NCBI GenBank assembly: GCA_001898225.1
Contig: MKTJ01000036.1
Span: 218,893-282,892, forward strand
Direction: 5' to 3'
DNA: 64,000 nt
DNA from: Chloroflexi bacterium 54-19
GTDB lineage: Bacteria > Chloroflexota > Chloroflexia > Chloroheliales > Chloroheliaceae
In this document: positions 8,519 to 18,082 of the stretch, piece by piece
Layout of the letters: each line of letters begins with the position of its first letter
Position numbering within the stretch: position 1 is the first letter of the stretch
The notes under the pieces: model-generated
What the model was told of the DNA's origin: nothing
Databases searched by the model: none
What the model saw: only the letters and a program-made list of their open reading frames with translations
Made by a program: the position numbers and the translations under genes

Positions 8519-10735
8519 ATGAAAAGCCTGGTTGCCTACCTGAATCAAAAATCGGCGAGTGAATTACGTTTTATCGCGGAAACCTGGCAGGCTAACCTGA
8601 CCGACCGTCTCTTTACCGGCAATACTTTCCAATTGGCCCAGGAGATGCAAAACGAGTTCCTGGAACGCCGCTACGTGGACAGTCTGACCCCTTTTCAGGC
8701 CGCCTGGCTAGCTTTCTTTCTCGAACTGCCCGACTATACCATTTCCTCCGACGAACTTGTCCGGCAGCAACCGGAAGCCGCCGACCGGGAGTTAATGGTT
8801 AAAACGCTCAAAGCCGCCGGGGTGCTCATGGAAGAAAAAAACCTGGTCACCGACAAAAGCCCATCGCCCCAGCCCGATCCTGCTCCACCCAAACCCCGGC
8901 CAGGCTGGGGAGAGATTTACGGCGGGCGTAACCGCGACAAACTGGCCGGGTCTTTGAAAACAATCCAGACCAGCCTGGTAGTACCCCGCGAACTGGCCCG
9001 GCCCCTGGCCCGCCTGCTGGCCGAGAAAAAAACCGACAGCGATCCGGGGAACGGTCAACCTACCCTCAAAAAGACCCAGTTACCCCTGAAAAACTTGCTC
9101 TACGCCCTTGAAATCGAAAGGTTGGAGCAATCCGCCGAGACCTGGAACCTGACCGGGCTTTTAGGTAACGCCACCCCGGCCCAACTAATCGCCGAACTGG
9201 TCCAGGCTCTCACCGACCAGGCTCAACAAGAGCGGGTGCTGGCAGACATGGGCGAGACCAGCCGGGAACTTTTCAAGCTGCTCAAAATGAAAGGGGGCCG
9301 AACTACCCTTGGAGACTTGCTGGGAGATTATGTCAGCCTGAAACGACTGGGGCGGAGTTTGCGCCCGCTGCTGGATGTGCAACTGGTCTGGGAAGCCTTC
9401 GAAGGTGGAGAAAACATGGTTTTTATCCCGGAGGAAATCCAGCAACCCCGGAAATCGGCCCCGGTAGCTCCTACCGAAGCCCTGCAAACGGTCAACCCGC
9501 CGGGACGGCCCACGCTTTTTCCGCCTTACGCGCTGGCCTGGGACATGTTGACCTTTCTAAACTACATTACGACCAATGACCTTAAACTGACCAACCAGGC
9601 CCTGATACCCAAGCGCGACCTGAAAAAAATTAGCTCTCAACTCTGGCCCCTTTCCCTATCAGGCGAGGACACCTCCGGGCCGGAATACCAGCGTCTCGAC
9701 TTCCTGGTGCGAATGTGTTTTGCCCTGTCGTTATACAGAACCGAATCCCAGACCTGGCGGCTGCAACCGGGCGCAGAGTTTGAAGCCTGGCTTGAACTCG
9801 ATTTTTCCCGACAAATGCGTAAAGTGGTTGACCACTGGCTCAACAGCCCCGGTTGGAGCGGACCGGTGGAATTTCCTTATTATTACCACAACATAAAAAC
9901 GCTTGGACAGGCCAACCGGACAATGGTGGAGTGGCTCAAAGAGTGCGAGCCGGGGGCCTGGTATTCCCTGGACGACCTTATCCAGAAGGTCCAGCGCGAA
10001 AACCCTTACTTCATCCTCCCGCGCCGCGACCTGTTGCAAATGATTGGCTTGAAACGGCTGACCGATTTGAGCAAACAATGGCTGCAAATCGAGGGCACCA
10101 TTATCCAGAAAACCTTTCAAACAGTCCTGGAATGGCTCGGTATCGTCCAGATTGGCCGTTCGGAAACGGGTAGGGCGGTAGCATTCAGCCTGACCGAGTT
10201 TGGGGCCGAGGTATGTGGTCGCACCAATCCAGGCTCTAGCGAATTGCCCCGGACACCCTATCCCTTGCTGGTCCAGCCCAATTTTGAGATTATGCTGTTT
10301 GCGCCGGAAGTAGAAACGCTCTGGACCCTGGAGAAATTTGCCGACCTGAAGAAGCTTGACCAGGTTAGCCTCTACACCCTGACAAAAGAATCGGTGCTGC
10401 GCGGCCTGGAAACGGGTCTGACCGTGGCCCAAATCCAGGAGTGGCTCCAAAAACGCAACCCTCAACCTCTCCCCCAGAACCTGGCGATTTCGTTGCAAGA
10501 CTGGAGTAAAGGGTTCAAACGGGTCCAAATTGCCGAGGTGACGCTCCTTGAGGTAGAAGACCCAGCGGTGCTGGACGAATTGATAAACTCGAAACAGTTC
10601 TCGGACAGTATCGAGCGGCGCATCTCACCGACCGCCGCCCTGGTGCGTCTGCCGGAAGTTAGCGAGAACCGTCGTAACAACCCGCTCAAGACCTACAAAA
10701 CGCGCCTGAAAAACGGCGGCTTCTTTGCTGACTAG
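8519..10735 (+). CDS. Helicase-associated (XPB/Ssl2 N-terminal-like) domain protein without helicase core
   Basis: C-terminal LLVQPNFEIMLFAPEVETLWTLEKFADLKKLDQVSLYTLTKESVLRGLETGLTVAQIQEWL resembles the helicase C3/XPB N-terminal family. No Walker motifs seen. Confidence 0.65.
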   Translation: MKSLVAYLNQKSASELRFIAETWQANLTDRLFTGNTFQLAQEMQNEFLERRYVDSLTPFQAAWLAFFLELPDYTISSDELVRQQPEAADRELMVKTLKAAGVLMEEKNLVTDKSPSPQPDPAPPKPRPGWGEIYGGRNRDKLAGSLKTIQTSLVVPRELARPLARLLAEKKTDSDPGNGQPTLKKTQLPLKNLLYALEIERLEQSAETWNLTGLLGNATPAQLIAELVQALTDQAQQERVLADMGETSRELFKLLKMKGGRTTLGDLLGDYVSLKRLGRSLRPLLDVQLVWEAFEGGENMVFIPEEIQQPRKSAPVAPTEALQTVNPPGRPTLFPPYALAWDMLTFLNYITTNDLKLTNQALIPKRDLKKISSQLWPLSLSGEDTSGPEYQRLDFLVRMCFALSLYRTESQTWRLQPGAEFEAWLELDFSRQMRKVVDHWLNSPGWSGPVEFPYYYHNIKTLGQANRTMVEWLKECEPGAWYSLDDLIQKVQRENPYFILPRRDLLQMIGLKRLTDLSKQWLQIEGTIIQKTFQTVLEWLGIVQIGRSETGRAVAFSLTEFGAEVCGRTNPGSSELPRTPYPLLVQPNFEIMLFAPEVETLWTLEKFADLKKLDQVSLYTLTKESVLRGLETGLTVAQIQEWLQKRNPQPLPQNLAISLQDWSKGFKRVQIAEVTLLEVEDPAVLDELINSKQFSDSIERRISPTAALVRLPEVSENRRNNPLKTYKTRLKNGGFFAD

Positions 10736-10776
10736 ACCTTTTTGCTAAAAAATCCTGACTAAGGGAGGTAGCAAAT

Positions 10777-11745
10777 ATGACCTGCTTTAACCGAAAAATT
10801 CCCGCCTTTCTATTGGCCGGGCTACTTTTCCTGGCGGCTTGTGGCGACCTTACCACCCCAACGGCTGTACCCGCCCCTACTCCTACGGGTAAAACCCTGC
10901 CAACTTCGGTGCCAACCTCTGTAACAACGGCTACGACGGTGGCAAAGTTTACCCCGGTAGCAACTATCGCAACAACTACCTCAACCCCTGAAAGCAACCT
11001 AGAAGCAGCGCCGGGGTGGGTGATTCCAACATCGGACGGGGCACGCTGGCAGTTACTCCAGCCCTATACATCTTCAAATGGAGCCTTAACAGGAATGCCA
11101 ATGGAAGCAAAGGGGAATAACGGCGCGCTCTGGATTAAATACCCAGCTTTCAAAAATGGGGCAGGGGGTGGTTGGCCCGATTGGCCGCTTGGAGATTACG
11201 AGATTAACTACCGGCCTTCAAACTCAAATAAAGACGAGTTACTTAAAATTTTTCCGGCCATTTCCGAACCTTCCAACCCACCCTGTCAAAGTTGCCAGCT
11301 TTACAATTATGTAAACATGGTTGCGACAGTTGCGGACAATCATTTTCTGGTGGAAGTCGGGATGAGAGAGACTAACGCCCAGAACGGCGGCAACATACAA
11401 CTCTGGTGGTTCGAGCCGGACACCCAGACCGTCAAATTAATCCTGACCGGACCAGAAATCGGGGGTGGGCGCTTCTCGGTGGAAACGCATAACACTAACT
11501 GGCTCTTTTTCAACCAGTGGCGCACCGCTCTTAACCCGGAACCTTTTTCCACTGACGATGCCCAGGCTTTCGTAATAAATCTATTAACAGGTGAAAAGAC
11601 CGAAGTTAAGCTAGGCGATGAAAATGTGGCGAACCAACCAACCTGGCAGCCTGATAACAAATTATATTTTGCGGTTAAGGACGCTAACGGGAAAAATAAT
11701 AGTCGGGTGCTAGACCCGCAGACAGGCGCGGTCAGCCCCGGCTAA
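10777..11745 (+). CDS. Hypothetical lipoprotein
   Basis: Lipobox (LLAGLLFLAACG) followed by a Thr/Pro-rich linker. AGGGAGG RBS upstream. Confidence 0.75.
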   Translation: MTCFNRKIPAFLLAGLLFLAACGDLTTPTAVPAPTPTGKTLPTSVPTSVTTATTVAKFTPVATIATTTSTPESNLEAAPGWVIPTSDGARWQLLQPYTSSNGALTGMPMEAKGNNGALWIKYPAFKNGAGGGWPDWPLGDYEINYRPSNSNKDELLKIFPAISEPSNPPCQSCQLYNYVNMVATVADNHFLVEVGMRETNAQNGGNIQLWWFEPDTQTVKLILTGPEIGGGRFSVETHNTNWLFFNQWRTALNPEPFSTDDAQAFVINLLTGEKTEVKLGDENVANQPTWQPDNKLYFAVKDANGKNNSRVLDPQTGAVSPG

Positions 11746-11764
11746 TTCGGGTTTGATTAGGAAT

Positions 11765-12376
11765 TTAACCCGGTAACTCGATTTGTGGGAAGTCATGGGC
11801 CCAAAACTCTTGTATAGCAGCTAGAACTCTTTGCTGTTCGGCAGGTTCAATACCCATTTCCTCGAAATTTTCCTTTTTCCAGTAGGGGAAATGCAAAAAG
11901 ACCGCCAGGGGATTTACCTTTATCTCCATGTGAAAATCCATAATCCCATGGGTAAACGTCCCGGCCATAATCATGAATTGCCACCAGGCGTTTTTATTAC
12001 GAAACCCGCCCCGGTCAGGAATATAACCTTCGAAACCGGGTCCGAAAAAAGCCCCGTTCAACCGGATACGACCCTCAATATGCCGGTTCAATTCTTCGAG
12101 TTCTTCCGCCGGAACCCATAGCTCCTCGTGCTGGCGTGCCCCGACCACCCGCCGCTCGTACCGGGAAATAAAATCGTCGCTAACCGAGAACTCGGTGACG
12201 TACCCGGCGAAAGGAGCGCTTTTGGCGTTCCAATCGCGGGCAATCTGGGCGGCGTATTCGTAATTCAAGACCGGGTAGAAAATTGGTTGCTCCGGTAACC
12301 GCGGCGGCCAGGCCCGCATCCCCGAATCGAAGACCAGTTGTAACTCTTTAAGCCCGGTAGGGCGAAAAAGAAGCAT
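11765..12376 (-). CDS. Conserved hypothetical protein, ADP-ribosylation/crystallin J1-like annotation family
   Basis: RPTGLKELQLVFDSGMRAWPPRLPEQPIFYPVLNYEYAAQIARDWN and ELWVPAEELEELNRHI, recalled family signature. Confidence 0.55.
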   Translation of the reverse strand: MLLFRPTGLKELQLVFDSGMRAWPPRLPEQPIFYPVLNYEYAAQIARDWNAKSAPFAGYVTEFSVSDDFISRYERRVVGARQHEELWVPAEELEELNRHIEGRIRLNGAFFGPGFEGYIPDRGGFRNKNAWWQFMIMAGTFTHGIMDFHMEIKVNPLAVFLHFPYWKKENFEEMGIEPAEQQRVLAAIQEFWAHDFPQIELPG

Positions 12377-12394
12377 AAGCTTAAAACTTTCTCT

Positions 12395-13546
12395 TTAAGC
12401 TTCCCTGGTTTCTATAAGGCGGTCAATCAGGGGCTGGGCGGTCGCTTCCGACGCCCACTGGGCGGCGTAGAGTTCTTCCAGCTTTGGCATAAGGGTAGCC
12501 GCTTCCTGCAAAAGCTCGACCCCGGTCAGGAAATCGTCCTGGTGAATATTTTCGGCTTCGAGGCGGTTATTCTTGCCCATGTTATGGTAATTATCGAGTG
12601 GGAACGCCAGCCCGGTGGCGGTATACCCCATCAGGATAGCCGTGCTGGCCTCGCACCGCCCACCACTCATAAGCTGGCGCTGGACCTTGACCGGCCCATC
12701 CTCGGAACGCTGCTGCAAATTCTTCCCGGCCTGTTTCAGGACAAACTCGGCTTGCTCGCTAAAGGTGAAAGCCCTATCCCCCACCCGCACGACCGGGCCT
12801 TCCCCCTGGAGGGCGCCCGGCAAGGTCCGCGAGGCTTCCAGCGAAACCACGAAAGTATCTTCCGGGAGCAGCTTTTGCTGGAAGACCATTTCGGCCCCGA
12901 CCAGCCCCACTTCCTCGGCCCTGGTAAAGACCCCGTAGACATTGGTTTCGGCACCATCCCGGACCAGTTTCCAGAGGGTGAGCATCGCGGCTACACATCC
13001 GACCAGGTCATCCAGCACCCGCGCGTGGATGAACCCATCCCTTAATTCGAAATCGGGCAAGTCCCAGATGCCAAAGTTTCCCGGTTGTAACTCCTGGCTG
13101 TCTTCCTCAATCTTTAGAAAAAGCCGGAAATCACGCGGGCTGCCCAGCCTGACCCCACCCACGACTGTAGCGGGTATTGGCCGGGAAAGGTCGTTGCTAA
13201 CAAAGACCCGCACCTCGAACGGCTCTTTGAAATAATCCGGCATCACCCCACCCAACAAGCGGCCTGACCAGTTGGCCTGTGGATATTCCGCAAAACTGCC
13301 CGCCGCTTCCAGTTCGAAGGCCGGGTGGTCGGTATGAGCCATCAGGGCCAGCGGGCGGCAGGGCGCGCCTTTCTGATAATGCGCGATGATATTGCCGTAG
13401 GGGTCCACCTCATATGGGATAGCGTAGCGGTCGAGAAAAGCCCGGATAGCCCGGCCTATCGCCTGCTCATGATAGGAGGTTGTCGGGATAGATACTATCT
13501 CACGTAAAGTATCGAGGTAAAACTGGGCATCAGGCGGAATATACAT
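12395..13546 (-). CDS. M20/M42-like zinc peptidase
   Basis: PLALMAHTDHPAFELE, HARVLDDLVGCVAAMLTLWKL and FTRAEEVGLVGAEMV metal-site motifs. Confidence 0.8.
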   Translation of the reverse strand: MYIPPDAQFYLDTLREIVSIPTTSYHEQAIGRAIRAFLDRYAIPYEVDPYGNIIAHYQKGAPCRPLALMAHTDHPAFELEAAGSFAEYPQANWSGRLLGGVMPDYFKEPFEVRVFVSNDLSRPIPATVVGGVRLGSPRDFRLFLKIEEDSQELQPGNFGIWDLPDFELRDGFIHARVLDDLVGCVAAMLTLWKLVRDGAETNVYGVFTRAEEVGLVGAEMVFQQKLLPEDTFVVSLEASRTLPGALQGEGPVVRVGDRAFTFSEQAEFVLKQAGKNLQQRSEDGPVKVQRQLMSGGRCEASTAILMGYTATGLAFPLDNYHNMGKNNRLEAENIHQDDFLTGVELLQEAATLMPKLEELYAAQWASEATAQPLIDRLIETREA

Positions 13547-14061
13547 GTGATTAACTTTCTATATTAGTGCTACTAAAACCGGCAGTTAAAGGAATTTTAG
13601 CATATAACCAAACAGCGTACTTTTTTACTTCCTTTGCATGTATAAAAACTTTAACTGTAAAACGGGGACACAACCAGCCCGGTATGTTAAAATGCTTCAA
13701 ACCTTTAGCTTTCCGCCAACACAAAGGGTCGGATTATAGAGCGCGGGCCCGCCCGTTCAGGTTAGTTAGCAGTTCAGTCCTGGATTTTACGGTAATTTTC
13801 ATTATAGACATTGTCGAACCCAACGGGACCAAAAGTCCTATCCTAAAAGGCTATTTTGAGAGCCATTTTCATAACGTATATTAAAGCCCAGCCTCTTTTC
13901 AGGGGCCGGTATATCATTGACTTGTTTTTCTTTCGCCTGGCGCCAATGTTCTTTAATCTGAACAATTAGTCGTTCAGTTGTTACCCCAATCATACAAGCT
14001 TTGCCCAAATTATTTTCTTTTCCGGGCTCTTATCTAAATTTTACTAACCAAGGAAGTAGTA

Positions 14062-16827
14062 ATGACCTTTTCGAAATCCTATACCGGTCAATATTTTAGT
14101 CAAACCAAATTCAATTTCTGGCTGGCGGTCCTGTTAGTAGCCGGGCTAACCCTGGCCGCCTTTAGCGCAGTTCCCACCCAGGCCGCCTTCCCCACGGTCG
14201 GGACTGGCTTTGACTCGCCATTTGGCATGAATGTTATGGGGGCATCGCGATATATGGCTAACGGTGGCGGCGATGACTACAGCCTGCCCTACCAGCAAGC
14301 AAAAGACATGGGCGTGGGCTGGACCCGCGAGGAAATCGGCTGGAACCGGGTCGAACCCAAACCCGGCCAGTGGAATTTTGGTTTCGCCGACAAAGCCGTC
14401 AACGCCGCCCTCTCCCGGAACATCCAGGTGCTGGGGTTGCTCGAATACAATGTTTCCCGTGATGGAGCCGGTAACGCCAGCATCTCCTATAGCATGCCGG
14501 ACCTGAACGCCTGGGCCAACTACGTCCGGCAGACCGTCTCACATTTCAAAGGGAAAGTTAACTACTGGCAAATCTGGAACGAGCCGCAAGACCCGCGCTA
14601 TTTCGCCAGCGCCGACCCCGGCCAGTACGCCCAATTGCTGGCGGTCAGTTATGATACTATCAAATCCATTGACCCGAATATAAAAGTGTTGTGCGCCGGT
14701 TTCGTCCCGGTCGGCAACGGCCTTGACTGGATGGACGCGATGATTGCCGCCGGGGGCCGCGATAAATTCGACATCCTGGCGATTCACCCTTACGTAAACG
14801 ACCCGACCCCTAATACCCCGAACGGCTCGATGAGCCCCGAGCGGGGCTACTGGTTGAGCGCCGGAATGAACCTGGCCCAGGGTCTGGCCGCTCGGCTCGG
14901 CAACCGCCCTATCTGGGCCACCGAGTTCGGCTTTAACCTGACCGACACCGACCCCGGTCGCTACAATCAAGTGACCGCCGACCAGCAAGCCAACTATATC
15001 GTGCGGACCTACGCCATGGGTCTTTCCACAAACGTCCAGAAGTTCTTTGTCTACCAGTTCCACGACGACACTTCCAACCCCCGCGACCAGTATGGCCTGG
15101 TTGGGACCGATTGGAAAAGTCACAAACCTTCTTACAATGCCTATGCGTCAATGGTAGCCCGCTTGACCGGGGCAACCCCGCTCGGCCAGGTCGACCCCTA
15201 CGAAGGGACAAACAGCTACGCAACCCTGTTTAACTTCGACAATGCCGGGGCGGGGACCAGTTGCCAGGCGACTCAGCCTAATAATGGCTACTGGAACTGC
15301 TATGCTTCCAGTTCGGCAAGCGTCACTATGAGCTATACCTCGGACCAGGCCCGGAGCGGCCAGGCGCTCAAGGTAGACTATAACCTGACCAATACCAGCC
15401 GGGACCGCTATGTCAGTCTGATTCCGCCCAGTTTCCCGGCCCTGAATTTCGCGCCAAAGAAAATCGGCTTCTGGGCCATGGGCGACGCCACCCAGACTGA
15501 AATGCACCTGCACGTCATTGACGCCAACAACGTGCGCTATGTCTATACCATCGGACGGATGGGTGCGCCGAGCCAGGGCTGGCAGCGTTATGAAGCTCAA
15601 CTCTCCACCCCGAACGTCCCGGCAGGCCCGGTAAGTCCGGCCATGCCGCTCAAAGGGATGGAATTGGTGCTGGACGGCTGGCCGAAAAGCACAACTTACA
15701 GCGGCACCGCCTATTTCGATGATTTCTACGCCGAGGATAGCCTGCCCCTGGAAATGTACCGCTTTGCCAAGAATGGCCAGAACGTGGACGTGGTCTGGGC
15801 CGATGGCGCGTCGGGTACGGTCAACATTCCGACCGCCAGCGGTTCGGCCAAAGTTTACAGCCGGGACGGCCAGCAAAGTACCGTCAACGCCCAGAACGGC
15901 ATGCTAAGCATCCAGGTAAGCGACGCCCCGACTTATATCGAACATCAGGCCCCGCCTAAAGCGGCCCCACCGGCACCAACCAATAATAATGGAAGTTGTG
16001 CAAGTTCAGGGGCTCCGAATTTACGGGCCAGTTTTCAGCCGACCTGGGATAAATTCGATTCGGCTATTACTTCTGGACTGACCAAACGAAGCTGGATGTG
16101 GGGTCCGACCAACTACCGTTACGTCCAGGAGCCCTACGACGAGGCGCCCGGCGGCTGCCGAACGGTCCTCTACTGGGATAAGAGCCGTATGGAAATCACC
16201 AACCCGAACGATAACCCAACGGATAAATATTATGTGACCAACGGCTTGCTCGCCCGCGAACTGGTCAGCGGCCAGATCCAGGTCGGCAACAACCATGTTG
16301 TTCCGGCCAGCCAGGGTCCGGCCCAGATTCCGGCGGCGGGGGACAGTGGCAACAACCCGAATACGCCAACTTATGCCGCCTTCGCTCGCGTTACAACCCT
16401 AAATAACGACAACGGCCAACCCGACCGGACCGGTCAGACAGTGATTGACACGATTGATCGCAATGGGAACACTTCTACCAATGGCTCGCTGGCAGGGTAT
16501 AACGTCCATCTGACCAATTATGTAGGCACCACCCAACATAACATCGCGGACGTATTCTGGTCATTTATGAACAGCCAGGGTCCCATCAAGATAAACGGTA
16601 GCTTTATCCAGGGTGACGCGGTAGACTGGATCTACAGTATCGGGTTGCCCTTGAGTAATCCGTACTGGGCCAGGGTCACGGTCGGTGGCGTGGAGAAAGA
16701 CGTGCTGATTCAGGTCTTCGAGCGGCGCGTCCTGACCTACACCCCTTCTAACCCGGATGGCTTCAAGGTTGAGATGGGCAATATCGGGGCGCACTACGCG
16801 ACCTGGCGGTACGGTTCCGCTAACTAA
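14062..16827 (+). CDS. Secreted glycoside hydrolase-like (GH5/GH39-type TIM barrel) with C-terminal domain of unknown function
   Basis: Signal peptide, then WTREEIGWNRVEPKPGQWNF, YWQIWNEPQDPRYF, PIWATEFGFNLTD. C-terminal module KRSWMWGPTNYRYVQEPYDEAPGGCRTVLYWDKSRMEI...RRVLTYTPSNPDGFKVEMGNIGAHYATWRY. Confidence 0.85.
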   Translation: MTFSKSYTGQYFSQTKFNFWLAVLLVAGLTLAAFSAVPTQAAFPTVGTGFDSPFGMNVMGASRYMANGGGDDYSLPYQQAKDMGVGWTREEIGWNRVEPKPGQWNFGFADKAVNAALSRNIQVLGLLEYNVSRDGAGNASISYSMPDLNAWANYVRQTVSHFKGKVNYWQIWNEPQDPRYFASADPGQYAQLLAVSYDTIKSIDPNIKVLCAGFVPVGNGLDWMDAMIAAGGRDKFDILAIHPYVNDPTPNTPNGSMSPERGYWLSAGMNLAQGLAARLGNRPIWATEFGFNLTDTDPGRYNQVTADQQANYIVRTYAMGLSTNVQKFFVYQFHDDTSNPRDQYGLVGTDWKSHKPSYNAYASMVARLTGATPLGQVDPYEGTNSYATLFNFDNAGAGTSCQATQPNNGYWNCYASSSASVTMSYTSDQARSGQALKVDYNLTNTSRDRYVSLIPPSFPALNFAPKKIGFWAMGDATQTEMHLHVIDANNVRYVYTIGRMGAPSQGWQRYEAQLSTPNVPAGPVSPAMPLKGMELVLDGWPKSTTYSGTAYFDDFYAEDSLPLEMYRFAKNGQNVDVVWADGASGTVNIPTASGSAKVYSRDGQQSTVNAQNGMLSIQVSDAPTYIEHQAPPKAAPPAPTNNNGSCASSGAPNLRASFQPTWDKFDSAITSGLTKRSWMWGPTNYRYVQEPYDEAPGGCRTVLYWDKSRMEITNPNDNPTDKYYVTNGLLARELVSGQIQVGNNHVVPASQGPAQIPAAGDSGNNPNTPTYAAFARVTTLNNDNGQPDRTGQTVIDTIDRNGNTSTNGSLAGYNVHLTNYVGTTQHNIADVFWSFMNSQGPIKINGSFIQGDAVDWIYSIGLPLSNPYWARVTVGGVEKDVLIQVFERRVLTYTPSNPDGFKVEMGNIGAHYATWRYGSAN

Positions 16828-16840
16828 TATTTTCTCGAAA

Positions 16841-16897
16841 CACTAAAAAACCTCTGGCTAAACGGTTAAAATCCTTTAGCCTGGAGGTTTTTTAGTG
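16841..16897. terminator. Long bidirectional terminator hairpin
   Basis: CACTAAAAAACCTCTGGCTAAA-N12-TTTAGCCTGGAGGTTTTTTAGTG, near-perfect about 22-bp inverted repeat. Confidence 0.85.
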
Positions 16898-17045
16898 TCG
16901 GGATAAAAGGTGTTTCAAATACCAGGCGCAACTAAACCCCTTGAAAGGGAAGATAGATTGAGTATCAATTTATCACCACTTTATTTTGGTTGTGCTGCCA
17001 GGTAGATAGCCGGAAAATGCACACCACCAAAACAGTTAAGAGGTA

Positions 17046-17966
17046 TTAGACTTTTACTAATTTATCTGAAGGTTGTTCCTTTGCCAGGACATATTTAGCC
17101 TGATAAGCCCTGAAACCCTCTTTTTTATAATGGGTTGTATACAAAAATAACAAACCCTTAAGCGGATTAGGAAAAAATTTACGAATAGTTTTGAAAAACG
17201 GTTGCGGGTGATCCCACTCCTCGGAAAGCCAATGCCCCGATACTTTCAATTTCGCACCCAATGCGCCACCACCCAGGGCATAGCCGCGAAAATGGTTTAG
17301 AACATTTTTTAGGCCATACCTGCGCCCGTAAGTATGGTAAATAATAGATTTTGGGGTTGTCCACATAACAACTCCTAACAGTTCGGCCCTTAAACCGAAG
17401 TCTACATCTTCGGCTGAAGGGAATTCCGAGCCAACCCCAAGGTTATTATCAAATGGCCCTACTAACTCGAAGCAAGAACGGCGAACAGCTAAATTAGCCC
17501 CGCCCCAATAAAAACCTTTAGGTCCTCTATAACCTGACTCAGCAGGTTTGTAAATACATTCAATAGTATAAGTTGCAGGGCAGGCTGAAATGTTAATACC
17601 TTTTACCTTTGGAGGTATTAAATTACCAGCCACTATTCCAACACCTGGCTCTTGCATAAAATGGTGGTTGATTATTTCCAGCCAATCTTCGGCAGCTTCA
17701 CAATCATCATCGGTAAATGCAAATATATCGCCACGTGCTAATTCCACGGCTTTATTTAAAGCGCGACTTCTGCCAAATTGGTCCATATGATAGGTATGAA
17801 TACGAGCATCCTTTTTCATGGCTTCTTTTATTGTATTTTGTAATCCCTCATCATTACCTTGCGTTACAATAATAAGTTCCCAATCCTGAAATTTCTGATT
17901 GATTATCGAATTTATTAAATATTGAATAGTGCTTCCTCTGATAGAACCAACACAAACTGAAATCAA
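17046..17966 (-). CDS. Family 2 glycosyltransferase
   Basis: ISVCVGSIRGSTIQYLINSIINQKFQDWELIIVTQGNDEG and DIFAFTDDDCEAAEDWLE (DXD). Confidence 0.9.
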   Translation of the reverse strand: MISVCVGSIRGSTIQYLINSIINQKFQDWELIIVTQGNDEGLQNTIKEAMKKDARIHTYHMDQFGRSRALNKAVELARGDIFAFTDDDCEAAEDWLEIINHHFMQEPGVGIVAGNLIPPKVKGINISACPATYTIECIYKPAESGYRGPKGFYWGGANLAVRRSCFELVGPFDNNLGVGSEFPSAEDVDFGLRAELLGVVMWTTPKSIIYHTYGRRYGLKNVLNHFRGYALGGGALGAKLKVSGHWLSEEWDHPQPFFKTIRKFFPNPLKGLLFLYTTHYKKEGFRAYQAKYVLAKEQPSDKLVKV

Positions 17967-18082
17967 AGTTTACCTCGCGTTTGTATCTCTAAAGGTTTAA
18001 CTCTCTTGCCCGAAGCGGTACAACTATTAATACCTTACTTAGGCTTTGTTCTCCTTAATAGTTATTTCAAAATCACACTCAA

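Noticed and set aside
10905-10920. Near sigma-54 site on the minus strand (TGGCACCGAAGTTGGC)
   Set aside because: The -12 element is TTGG, not TTGC, and the site lies inside a lipoprotein gene with no gene downstream in that orientation.
13567-13884. 105-aa ORF in the gap before the glycosidase gene
   Set aside because: No clear RBS or protein features; probably noise in a promoter region.
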